From: Ruegeria atlantica | Lineage (GTDB): Bacteria > Pseudomonadota > Alphaproteobacteria > Rhodobacterales > Rhodobacteraceae | Length of the DNA stretch: 60,016 nucleotides | Direction: 5' to 3' | NCBI RefSeq assembly: GCF_001458195.1 | Contig: NZ_CYPU01000065.1 | Coordinates: forward strand, 1 to 60,016 | Part shown: positions 33,858 through 42,039 of the stretch, piece by piece | How the letters are laid out: each line of letters opens with the position of its first letter | Numbering within the stretch: position 1 is the first letter of the stretch | Notes under the pieces: generated by a model | Told to the model about the DNA's origin: nothing | The model's input: the letters and a program-made list of their open reading frames with translations, nothing else | The model's database searches: none | Position numbers and translations under genes: made by a program

Positions 33858-35170
33858 TTGAATCTCTGATCGGCTTTGCGATCCTACTGGGACTTATACT
33901 ACTGCGCGTGCCCATCGCCTTCGCAATGGCGGCCGTAGGCGGCTTTGGGTTTGCCTATATGCGTGGTTGGGAGCCTGCCTGGGCTATGACAGGGCAAGTG
34001 GCCTTTGACACTTCTTTGTCTTACTCCCTTTCGGTCATCCCTCTGTTCATCTTCATGGGCAATGTGTTGGCCGGCTCAGGCGTGGCACACGGGCTGTTCG
34101 CCGGTGCCGATCGGCTTTTTGGCAGGCTGCGCGGCGGACTTGCCATGGCTTCGGTCTTTTCTTGCGGCGGTTTCTCCGCGGTGTGTGGCTCGTCCTTGGC
34201 CACTGCTGCCACGATGTCAAAAGTTGCCATGCCTTCAATGCGCCGTTTTGGCTATGATGACCGGCTGGCGACAGGCTCTATCGCCGCGGGTGGGACACTG
34301 GGCATTTTGATCCCGCCGTCGGTGATCCTGATCATCTACGGCCTGCTGACCGAAACCAATATTGCGAAGCTTTTTATCGCGGGAATTGTGCCAGGTATCA
34401 TTGGTGTGCTGTTTTATCTTGGCGCGGTCATGGTTGCGGTACGGTTGAACCCATCTCTGGCTCCGGAGGAGGAAAACACCGAACCGATGAGCCGGGCTGA
34501 CGTCATAGGCGTGATCTGTGTGCTGGGCCTTTTTCTCTTCATCATGGTTGGCATTTATGGTGGGTTCTTCACACCGACTGAGGCGGCCGGAATGGGTGCA
34601 GGTGCTTCGATCCTGATCGCCATTGCCCTCAGGACGATGACCTGGCGCAGCTTTTTCGCAGCTACGCTGGATTCGATCCGGGCTACTGCCATGATCTTTG
34701 CTGTGATCATAGGTGCCGAGCTGTTCACCAACTTCATAAACTACGCCGGACTGCCGGATGCCCTATCAGGCTTTGTTGTCGACAATGAATTGCCGGTCTG
34801 GGCGGTCATCGTGTTCATAATGCTGACCTACATGGTGCTTGGTTGTGTGCTTGAAAGCTTGTCGATGATCTTGCTGACAGTGCCGGTCTTTTACCCACTG
34901 ATGTTTGAGCTTGAGTTTGCCAATGAACTCCTGCTCGATCCCGAAAACGCCCTGATCTGGTTCGCCATTGTGGTTGTTGTGGCCACTGAAATCAGCCTGA
35001 TCACACCCCCGGTCGGTATGAATGTCTTTGTGCTGAAGGGCGTGTTGCAAGATGTCTCACTCGGAACGATCTTTCGCGGCGTGCTGCCATTCTGGATCGC
35101 GGACATCCTGCGGCTGACCCTGCTCATCCTTGTACCCTCCCTGTCACTCTGGCTGGTGGGGTTGATGTGA
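33854..35170 (+). CDS. TRAP transporter large permease (DctM family)
   Basis: A 438-residue membrane protein with about 12 hydrophobic segments. It has the typical IPLFIFMGNVLAGSGVAHGLF and GTLGILIPPSVILIIYGLLTETNIAKLFIAGIVPG blocks and ends ISLITPPVGMNVFVLKGV. It is the transport channel of the TRAP system. The gene overlaps dctQ as ATGA. Confidence 0.92.
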   Translation: MIESLIGFAILLGLILLRVPIAFAMAAVGGFGFAYMRGWEPAWAMTGQVAFDTSLSYSLSVIPLFIFMGNVLAGSGVAHGLFAGADRLFGRLRGGLAMASVFSCGGFSAVCGSSLATAATMSKVAMPSMRRFGYDDRLATGSIAAGGTLGILIPPSVILIIYGLLTETNIAKLFIAGIVPGIIGVLFYLGAVMVAVRLNPSLAPEEENTEPMSRADVIGVICVLGLFLFIMVGIYGGFFTPTEAAGMGAGASILIAIALRTMTWRSFFAATLDSIRATAMIFAVIIGAELFTNFINYAGLPDALSGFVVDNELPVWAVIVFIMLTYMVLGCVLESLSMILLTVPVFYPLMFELEFANELLLDPENALIWFAIVVVVATEISLITPPVGMNVFVLKGVLQDVSLGTIFRGVLPFWIADILRLTLLILVPSLSLWLVGLM

Positions 35171-35233
35171 ACGCCTGAGGCGACCGTACGTTGCCTTGGC
35201 CTTGAAAACTGCACCCTCGGAAAGGAGAAATCG

Positions 35234-35779
35234 ATGAAAATCGAGAAGATCCATCACGTCGCTTACCGCTGCAAAGACGCAAAAGAGACGGTCGAATGGT
35301 ATGGGAAAATGCTGAACATGGACTTTATCCTGGCCATCGCCGAGGATCATGTCCCATCTACGCATGAGCCGGACCCCTACATGCATCTGTTTTTGGATGC
35401 CGGGAATGGGAATGTTCTGGCTTTCTTCGAGCTGCCCACGAAGCCGGAAATGGGCCGGGATCCCAATACCCCGATCTGGGTGCAGCACATCGCCTTCAAG
35501 GTGAAGGATCGTGTAACGCTGCTTCAGTTCAAGGACCATCTGGAAGCTAATGGCGTCGAAGTACTCGGCGTGACCGACCATTCGATTTTCCACTCTATCT
35601 ACTTCTTTGATCCTTCCGGCCATCGTATCGAACTGGCCTGCCCGGACCCGGAAGAAGAAGCGCTGCTGGAGCGCATGGACGAAGTGAAATGGCTTATGTT
35701 GGACGAGTGGTCGAAAACCAAGAAAGCTCCGAAACATGCCGATTGGCTGCATGCCAAAGAACTCAACAAGTCTGCCTGA
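35234..35779 (+). CDS. VOC-family protein, possible small extradiol-type ring-cleavage dioxygenase
   Basis: A 181-residue vicinal-oxygen-chelate protein. Candidate metal ligands are His in KIHHVAYRC (residue 5 or 6), His in WVQHIAFKV and Glu in GHRIELACP, the two-His-one-carboxylate set of glyoxalase I and extradiol dioxygenases. The segment DHSIFHSIYFFDPSGHRIEL also has a His and a Tyr placed as in extradiol enzymes. It sits between the TRAP genes and a maleylacetoacetate-isomerase-like gene, and no other ring-cleavage enzyme is encoded in the operon, so ring opening is a reasonable guess. A glyoxalase or other lyase role is possible. GGAAAGGAGAAATCG precedes the ATG. Confidence 0.8.
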   Translation: MKIEKIHHVAYRCKDAKETVEWYGKMLNMDFILAIAEDHVPSTHEPDPYMHLFLDAGNGNVLAFFELPTKPEMGRDPNTPIWVQHIAFKVKDRVTLLQFKDHLEANGVEVLGVTDHSIFHSIYFFDPSGHRIELACPDPEEEALLERMDEVKWLMLDEWSKTKKAPKHADWLHAKELNKSA

Positions 35780-35864
35780 CGGGCATCCCGTGCCGGATAG
35801 GTTTCCGGCGCGGGAACCTATCTTTGGCAAAATCCGAGACGGTTTACCACAAAACAAGGAAGTC

Positions 35865-36497
35865 ATGAAACTATACGGCTATTGGCGCTCGACGACCTCT
35901 TTTCGGGTCCGGATCGCATTGAATCTCAAGGGTGTTTCCTACAAAACGATCCCCGTCGACCTTGTTGCCGGAGAACAGCGCGCGCCGGACTACGTCGCGC
36001 TGAACCCCGGGAAGGGCGTCCCTACGCTGATCCTTGAGGACGGTCGTGCATTCACCCAATCGCTTGCGATCATCGATTATCTCGACGCCACCATACCCGA
36101 ACCTTCGTTCCTGCCGGAGGACCCGTTCGAGCGTGCGCGGGTACAGGCTGCGGCCCATACCATCGCGATGGACATACATCCGGTTAACAACCTTAGAGTC
36201 ACCGCGCATCTGAAGTCCCGGTATGGGCTTACGGCCGAAGATGGGATCGAGTGGTTCCGGCATTGGATGACAGAAGGTTTCCATGCCTACCAAGCGCTTT
36301 TGCCAGCTAACGCCACCTTCAGTTTTGGTGACAAGCCGGACCTTGCCGATATCTGCCTTGTCGCACAGCTTTACAATGCACATCGCTGGGGCGTCGATAT
36401 GGCTCCATTCGAACGGTTAATTGAGATCGAAGAGCGCGCATTCGCCCTGCCCGCTTTCGACGCCGCCCGACCTGAAAATCAGCCCGACGCTTCCTGA
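35865..36497 (+). CDS. Maleylacetoacetate/maleylpyruvate isomerase-like glutathione S-transferase (zeta class)
   Basis: A 210-residue zeta-class GST. The start MKLYGYWRSTTSFRVRIALNLKGV carries the S-S/T-x-x-x-x-R active-site motif of maleylacetoacetate isomerase, and PGKGVPTLILEDGRAFTQSLAIIDYLDA is the glutathione-binding half. It changes a cis ring-cleavage product to the trans form with glutathione as cofactor. It begins at the ATG at 35865; the frame extends upstream into the VOC gene but without a start site. It is the last gene of the operon. Confidence 0.88.
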   Translation: MKLYGYWRSTTSFRVRIALNLKGVSYKTIPVDLVAGEQRAPDYVALNPGKGVPTLILEDGRAFTQSLAIIDYLDATIPEPSFLPEDPFERARVQAAAHTIAMDIHPVNNLRVTAHLKSRYGLTAEDGIEWFRHWMTEGFHAYQALLPANATFSFGDKPDLADICLVAQLYNAHRWGVDMAPFERLIEIEERAFALPAFDAARPENQPDAS

Positions 36498-36579
36498 GAG
36501 AAATACACTGGCAGACCTCATTCTATTCTAGACAGCCAGCACTCCAGATGGCTTGAGTTGCGCATATTGGCTTATGTAC

Positions 36580-37008
36580 CTATGTCTCCGACGCGGCCTT
36601 AAGCAGCGCAGTCACGCCTCGGTCCAGTGCTGCACGGTCCTCAGCCGACATGGAATTCAGCATCCCTTGCGCGCAAGCATCGACTTGTGGCAGCAACTGT
36701 TCGAAACGCCGATGGCCTTCCGGCGTACAATGATAAACCCTAATTCGGCGATCTTCTTCGGAAATTGCTCTGGTTATCAAACCTTTATCGTCAAGCCTCT
36801 GCGCGGCCCGGCTGACTTGAACCTTATCCAGAGTGGTGCGTTGCGAGAGTTCTAGAGAGGTCAGGCTTTTGGCATTGGCAAGTAGAAAAAGCAGGCGCCA
36901 TTCCTCCCGTGATAGCCCGAATTCGCGCTGGTATACTTCCGTGAGTTTTCGTGAGAACGCTTCGGACGCCACGGCGAGGCGATAGGGAAAGAAGGAATCT
37001 AGTTGCAT
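36580..37008 (-). CDS. MarR-family transcriptional regulator
   Basis: A 142-residue winged helix protein. The recognition region is SLELSQRTTLDKVQVSRAAQRLDDKGLITRAISEEDRRIRVYHCTPEG, the standard MarR pattern. It faces the catabolic operon from its far end. A 16-base element just before its start (37030-37045) matches the arms of the palindrome at 29382-29416, so it probably represses both itself and the 29.4-36.5 kb operon until an aromatic ligand binds. Confidence 0.88.
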   Translation of the reverse strand: MQLDSFFPYRLAVASEAFSRKLTEVYQREFGLSREEWRLLFLLANAKSLTSLELSQRTTLDKVQVSRAAQRLDDKGLITRAISEEDRRIRVYHCTPEGHRRFEQLLPQVDACAQGMLNSMSAEDRAALDRGVTALLKAASET

Positions 37009-37029
37009 AAGAAACTATATGTCCGCTTT

Positions 37030-37045
37030 GTTTCACATGCAACGA
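37030..37045. promoter_or_regulatory. Half-site matching the 29382 palindrome, before marR
   Basis: GTTTCACATGCAACGA lies 22 bp upstream of the marR start codon. It matches the two arms of the 35-bp palindrome at 14 and 15 of 16 positions. Only one arm is present here, which suggests weaker self-repression. Confidence 0.6.
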
Positions 37046-37079
37046 AATTTCCTGCACTGATCTTCGCCATCTTAACGCT

Positions 37080-37830
37080 GGTTGTTTTGCACACTACAAG
37101 CCGAAGTTGACGAAATCGCGTTTCCCAGTGTTTTGGCTCTGATACGAAGTTTGTTTCTGCGTTCGCTACGGCGTCTTGTACTGCGACCTAGAATAGATCA
37201 TGGCGGAACGTGGGGTGGAGGTTGATCACGCGACGCTGAACCGATTGGACTTAAAATACTCGCTTCAGGTCGCTCAGATGACGCAGAAAAGGAATATCAA
37301 GGTTGCTCGATCTTGCCGCATGGGCGAGGCTTATCTGAAGGTTCGCGGTGAATGGGTCTATTTGTAGTGCGCTGTGGACCGTGAAGGTCAAACCTTTGAC
37401 TTCATTCTGTCAGCGAAGCAAGGCACCGCCGCGGCCAAGGAATTCTTCGCCAATGTGCTATGTCGCAACGGCAACCCAACGCGTATTACAATTGACATAA
37501 ATCATAGCAACACTGCCGGGATCAAGGAAATGAACAAAATTTTAAACGGTTGCAGATACGTGTCAAAATCGACACCGTCAGATCGAAGTACCTCTACAAC
37601 ATCTTCGTGCAGGATTATCGATTCATCAAGCGGCGCACGAGACCGATGCTCGATATCAAAGGCTTCATCTCAGCAGCGGTGACACTCGCGGGCATTGAAC
37701 TAGCTAACATGATCCGCACAGGTCAGGTCGGATTTTTGACAAGGTTTCGGTCAATTCGCTGAACTCGCGGAACAATTGCACCCAATCAGAGACCTAGCTC
37801 TGACCAACGCCAAAATTTGCAACAGAACCC
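37080..37830 (+). mobile_element. Degraded IS6-family insertion sequence
   Basis: A roughly 750-bp remnant, the normal length for IS6 elements. The right end has TTTGCAACAGAACCC (37816-37830), the IS6-type inverted repeat, and the left end has a weaker partner GGTTGTTTTGCACA (37080-37093). Between them is a broken transposase in several frames: a segment like MAERGVEVDHATLNR (from 37201), stops at TAG codons before and after the first half, then CAVDREGQTFDFILSA, a frameshift near 37550, and YLYNIFVQDYRFIKRRTRPML to ANMIRTGQ at the end. At least two stops and one or two frameshifts make it inactive. Confidence 0.85.
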
Positions 37831-38677
37831 ATGCAGCTCAATGTTCTAATCGTTGTTTGGACTCTGCTCGAAAGCGCAGCGTCTGAAGTGGTTTCTTTCC
37901 AGTATTTCATACGCGCCCTTTTGGAGCGCGCCCGGGTGATGCATTTAGATTCTTTTCTTGGAACCTGCTGTACATTCCGTAACCGCCGCTAGTCATAAGT
38001 TTCGGTTCCAAGCGCTCCGTAAATTAGACCTCAGCAAGTTTGAGTCGTATTGCCCCTGCACCACCTCGTTCCCCAAAAAGACATGCTCGCCGACATTTGT
38101 CCGAAATGGAAGCGGTTTTCCTTCGGATCGTCGGTAGCCTTTGTTTAGGCGACCATAAGGCAAATTCGAATGTACACGGAGTTCGATGCGGCCACCGTCG
38201 TCTGCGTAATCTACAAAATGTGTATAGAATGAGAACAAATTACCTCGACGTTCGTCGGGTAGATACAGACGAAATAGCACTGAACAACATTCTCAGTGTA
38301 TTCGCAAAAAGCCTCCTAAAATTACTTTTATATGTCATTTTCACCTGAGGCCCGCCATTATGAAGTTAGAAATGCTTGTTGATCGACCGCAGCATAAGTT
38401 AACTTCGATGGGGGCGGCCCAAAGCGGTCCTTCATCGAATTCGGTAATGCTGCGGTGCTGCTTCGCCAAACCGGTCACCCGTTGCACGTCCGAGAGTGGC
38501 ATCTCTAAGGATGCCAACACGCGCAACAGCGCCTGTCGGGTTTTTTCTCAACAACGGCTGAAAAAGCAATGCTTGGATTAATTATAGGAAAAAGCAGAAA
38601 CACAGTTAGAAGCAGTTAACTCTGCTAGGGTTCCTCAAGAGGCGAAGAACACGCCCGAACCGGATAGGTCTGTTGAT
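37831..38677. other. 850-bp AT-rich region without a supported gene
   Basis: Short frames exist on both strands (for example minus-strand 37993-38280 and 38341-38526), but none has a clear ribosome binding site or a domain I recognise. Their composition hints that some may be gene remnants. The region lies between an IS6 relic and an APC-type permease, in a stretch with lower GC than its surroundings. Confidence 0.5.
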
Positions 38678-39880
38678 TTGATACCGACAATTACCTTTGT
38701 GGCCATTGGAGCAGTTGTTCTTTTAGGATTACTGTTCGCTCCGTTTTCACAAACCGCGATTTGGCGCGCCACAGTTACCCCACTCGCCTCAATCATCGGG
38801 AGTGGTTTTCTGGTTTCCGCCCCTCTGCTTGCCCGGGAGTTCGGGGGCTTTGCTGCGCTTGCGATGGCGCTGTTAATTCTCGTGGCAATGCTGATTGGAT
38901 GGACAATTCGCTACAACATCAGAGTTGTCGAACCACAATTGGCAGCTGACAAGGATCATGTTCTGCATTCGATTGAGCAACTCAGTCATATTGTTCTCGC
39001 ATTTGCCTACTTCATTTCCGTTTCCTATTACCTTGCCCTTCTCGGGCACTTTGTCCTACAGGGCGCAAATATTGACCGGCCAGAGTTGGCAAAACCCATC
39101 GCGATAAGTCTATTGGTAGTAATTGGGCTATTAGGTTGGAGCGGTGGAGCGCAAAAAGTTGCCCGCGTTGAACGCTATGCGACAGCTTTAAATCTATCAG
39201 TGATAGCTGGTTTTCTTGCGGCTCTTGCGGTTTTTGCGTTCGGGAAGATCGTCGGGCCGGGCGACTTTCTGTCAGCTGCTGGCAAATTCGAGCTTAAGTC
39301 ACTTCCTGTTCTTCTCGGGTTGCTGATTGTTGTGCAGGGATTTGAAACGACAAGGTTCATGGGCGAGGAATTTGATGCGCAGACCAGAATTAAGGCGATG
39401 TGGAATGCGCAGTTGCTCTCCGGGGTTGTTTACATTGTCTTCTTCATACTCCTTTCGCCGCTGCTGATAGATCTGTCTCAGGGAGAGGGTGTTGCTGCTG
39501 TTATATCTGTCTCGGCTATGGTCGCGGGCATACTGCCGATTTCTTTGACAATAGCTGCGACAGCCAGCCAATTTAGCGCATCTGTTGCAGACAGTATTGG
39601 GGATGCCGGCCTGATCGGCGAGATCACTCATGATCGCGTAAACCCCAGCCACGCCTATGGTTTAATTGCGCTGGTTGGAATCGGCATTCTGTGGTCGACT
39701 GATGTTGACCAGGTGATTGCCTTGGCAAGCCGTGCCTTTGCCTTGTTTTATGCCCTTCAATGCCTGGTCGCATTTGAAGCTGCACGTAAGCGTAAGGGTG
39801 ACGAGAAAAAAGCCGCTGCCTTTTTGGCCCTAAGTATTGTTTCCGGAGCGGTTTTTATTTTTGGGGTTCCTGCTGGTTGA
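38678..39880 (+). CDS. APC-superfamily permease-like membrane protein
   Basis: A 400-residue protein with about 11 hydrophobic segments. TM1 has the broken-helix pattern TPLASIIGSGFLVSAPLL, and mid-protein VVQGFETTRFMGEEFDAQTRIKAMWNAQLLSGVVYIVFF resembles the TM6 region and following loop of amino acid permeases (APC family). Transport of an amino acid or amine is likely, substrate unknown. No ATG is available at the start; TTG at 38678 is used here. The open frame continues back to 38588 with a plausible hydrophilic N-terminus, so the true start may be a rare codon or the 5' end may be damaged. Confidence 0.65.
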   Translation: MIPTITFVAIGAVVLLGLLFAPFSQTAIWRATVTPLASIIGSGFLVSAPLLAREFGGFAALAMALLILVAMLIGWTIRYNIRVVEPQLAADKDHVLHSIEQLSHIVLAFAYFISVSYYLALLGHFVLQGANIDRPELAKPIAISLLVVIGLLGWSGGAQKVARVERYATALNLSVIAGFLAALAVFAFGKIVGPGDFLSAAGKFELKSLPVLLGLLIVVQGFETTRFMGEEFDAQTRIKAMWNAQLLSGVVYIVFFILLSPLLIDLSQGEGVAAVISVSAMVAGILPISLTIAATASQFSASVADSIGDAGLIGEITHDRVNPSHAYGLIALVGIGILWSTDVDQVIALASRAFALFYALQCLVAFEAARKRKGDEKKAAAFLALSIVSGAVFIFGVPAG

Positions 39881-40169
39881 ATAGGATTGCACCAAGGAAT
39901 GGAAAACCGAACGCTTTCAACACTCGGTTATGTCAGAACGAAGCCGGCTTCGCCTCCTCGCTTAGATCAACTGAAGTGGCGTTAAAGGTTCGCAGGCCCT
40001 GGAAATTTGACCCGATAGCGCCCAGAACACCAATTGAGGTGACGGCTAGGTGCAGAACGCCTAACCTATGAAAGAAATTATTCTTGTTTCCAGTTTCTTG
40101 GGGTCAATTCAGAAACAGATTTCAAAAAGCGCCATGTTCTATTGAGAAAACGCAATAAAGGAGAGGGAA
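39881..40169. other. Intergenic region, nothing recognised
   Basis: About 290 bp between the permease and the NTF2-like gene. A short frame starting in the permease stop region has no support. The last bases give the GGAGAGGGAA ribosome binding site of the next gene. Confidence 0.4.
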
Positions 40170-40535
40170 ATGACCACTGAAGACCAACTTTGGGCAACAG
40201 AAGAGCGGCTGTGGTTAAACGGTTTCGATTCCGCACATTCAGAAATATCTGAAGATGCCGTGATGATCTTCCCGTACCCAGCGAAAATACAACGCGGCAC
40301 GGCTGGCGCGCAAGGCAAGGCAGGATGGCGGACGGTTCTAATGAGCGACCGCCATTTCAATCAAAAAGGTGAGATTGCTGTTCTCGCTTATCAGGTGTCA
40401 GCCGAACGACCTAATGCTCCGATTTTTCATGCTGTGTGTGCATCAACATACTTAAACGATGCCGGTAATTGGAAGCTCGTGTCACATCAGCAAACACCAG
40501 CCGACGAAGAGACGTTAGCGCAGCCCGAGCTTTAA
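40170..40535 (+). CDS. NTF2-like / DUF4440-type small protein
   Basis: A 121-residue protein with the SnoaL/NTF2-like cone fold pattern: an N-terminal helix EDQLWATEERLWLNGFDSAHSEISEDAVMIFP, a middle segment WRTVLMSDRHFNQKGEIAVLAYQVSAER and a final strand NWKLVSHQQTP. Such proteins bind small ligands or act as simple isomerases or hydrolases. It has a strong GGAGAGGGAA site. It stands alone between an APC-type permease and an IS6 relic, so context does not reveal a role. Confidence 0.75.
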   Translation: MTTEDQLWATEERLWLNGFDSAHSEISEDAVMIFPYPAKIQRGTAGAQGKAGWRTVLMSDRHFNQKGEIAVLAYQVSAERPNAPIFHAVCASTYLNDAGNWKLVSHQQTPADEETLAQPEL

Positions 40536-40596
40536 TAATTGATACAAAGGATATTGATCAGGCCCCCCTTGTGTGGCCAAGATTGATTGTGGGTGA

Positions 40597-41183
40597 AAGT
40601 GTTGTCTCATTTTCGGCACCTATCTTGCAATCTCGGCAAAATTCCGGAATCCAGACGTTGCAGTGCTGTGAAATTGCCGCTTCCGGATCATGTTGGCGAT
40701 TTCGATGCTGTCCAGGGTAACCGAGGCGGATCTGAACGATTTGAGCCCGCACATGTACCGGATGCGTCGCTGGATGAACCGATGATCTTGTTCAATCATG
40801 TTGTTCAAATATACGGGTCTGATTGCTCGAATTTTGGATTGGCAGCCAAACCGAACAAGGATTTAATTTGCTTCTTGAATGCCCGCCGCGGTGACTCCAC
40901 TTCTATCAATGAGGATTTTGTGTGGAATTCCTTTACAAGACAGCGATTTCACAAGGAACCCAGTTGGTGCTGGGCAGTTTCTGCGCTCAAACAATATGAA
41001 ATCAATGGTGTTTCCAGCTTTGTCGGCTGCCCGATGGAGGTACTTACAATTGCCGCGAAAACTTTGCAACGGAATCGTGACGCTTTTCACACCAACAAAA
41101 CGATCCACTATCAAACCCCGGAAGCAAACGGCTAGTTCGGTAGCCCAACTCAGATTCTCACAATTCATTGCGAAACAACACTT
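40597..41183 (-). mobile_element. Second degraded IS6-family element, internally deleted
   Basis: Minus-strand fragments match IS6 transposase: a segment with HRAADKAGNTIDFILFERRN (near 41035-40970), HKILIDRSGVTAAGIQEAN, then in another frame VYLNNMIEQDHRFIQRRIRYMCGLKSFRSASVTLDSIEIANMIRKRQF ending near 40620. The ends carry AAGTGTTGT(C/T)TC at 40597 and, inverted, at 41183, so this is a different IS6 type from the one at 37.1 kb. Total length is about 590 bp, shorter than an intact element, with the N-terminal part missing and frames broken. Confidence 0.8.
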
Positions 41184-41189
41184 ACAAAC

Positions 41190-41819
41190 CTAATCTGACG
41201 CAGATTTTGCTGAATAATAAAAAGCGATGGCTTGCGCCCTGTTTCTAACTGACAGTTTTTCATAGATGTTCGAGAGGTGAAATTTCACGGTATTGGTGGA
41301 AATCTGTAACTCTTTTGACAGTTCCCGGTTGGACATTCCCTTCGACAGTGCCTCAAGGATAACCCGCTCTTTGCGCGACAAGGTCTGAAGGGGACTATGT
41401 TGCACCGTGCGTACATCGATGAATGGGAAAACCATCTTACCTTTGGCAACATCAACGCATGTCTCCAGCAGGCCTTCAACCTCACCGGAACGAGGTGCAA
41501 ACCCTGCGGCGCCTGCTTGCATGGCCAGCCGTGGGACATCACCTGCCTCATCACCATAGACCACAAAACGCGGTGCATTTTCCTGTTCGCGCAGCACTTC
41601 GATCAGTTTGGCTGCACCCAAAGCTGGCAGCTCCCAGGACACCACGCAGACCTTTACCGGCACACGCATGACTGCCCCAAGGAAACCTTCGGCAGTTGCA
41701 GATGTCGCCACCAACGAGAATCGTTTGTCTCTCTCAAAGATTTCGGACATCGCCGAGAGGACGAGAGAATTGTTGTTGGCGAGCATAATGTCGATCGGAG
41801 GGAGCGTTGTGTCGAGCAT
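41190..41819 (-). CDS. LuxR/NarL-type response-regulator-like transcription factor
   Basis: A 209-residue protein. Residues 1-120 look like a receiver domain (IDIMLANNNSLVLSAMSEIFERDKRFSLVATSATAEGFLGAV), but the usual phosphorylated Asp position reads CVVSWELPALGAAK, so it may not be phosphorylated. The C-terminal LuxR helix-turn-helix is LSRKERVILEALSKGMSNRELSKELQISTNTVKFHLSNIYEKLSVRNRAQAIAFY. The start is taken at 41819 (MLDTTLPPIDIM), preceded by AGGTGG; a frame to 41843 exists without such a site. It is divergent from the serine-cycle operon, and GGGTAG/CTACCC elements fill the gap between, so it is the likely regulator of that operon. Confidence 0.85.
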   Translation of the reverse strand: MLDTTLPPIDIMLANNNSLVLSAMSEIFERDKRFSLVATSATAEGFLGAVMRVPVKVCVVSWELPALGAAKLIEVLREQENAPRFVVYGDEAGDVPRLAMQAGAAGFAPRSGEVEGLLETCVDVAKGKMVFPFIDVRTVQHSPLQTLSRKERVILEALSKGMSNRELSKELQISTNTVKFHLSNIYEKLSVRNRAQAIAFYYSAKSASD

Positions 41820-41835
41820 TGATTTTCCACCTAAT

Positions 41836-41931
41836 TTACCCAAGAACTACCATGTTGGGTAGGGAAGTTTTCGGTATACATCGGTATATTTGCCAAAATG
41901 GGTAGGTTTTTTCCCACCCATATAGCTACCC
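41836..41931. promoter_or_regulatory. Array of GGGTAG / CTACCC elements between luxR-type gene and sga
   Basis: Several copies of a six-base core are packed in about 95 bp: TTACCC (41836), CTACC (41847) facing GGGTAG (41857), TGGGTAGG (41899) facing CCCACCCA (41913), and CTACCC (41926). The first facing pair has a 5-base gap and the second a 6-base gap. Two symmetric sites plus single cores suggest cooperative binding by the LuxR-type protein. The array lies more than 100 bp before the sga start and directly before the luxR-type start. Confidence 0.6.
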
Positions 41932-42039
41932 TAAAGCAGTAGTAAGTTACGTTGCGCCCTGACGCAAGGATCGGCTTTTCTTTTCGGTAACGCGACAGAC
42001 GGGGCGCATTACGGACCCCGTCGCCGAGGAGGATCGCCA

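Noticed and set aside
37993..38526. Two minus-strand frames of 95 and 61 codons near the IS6 relic
   Set aside because: Composition suggests possible gene remnants but no motif supports a family; left as an unassigned region.
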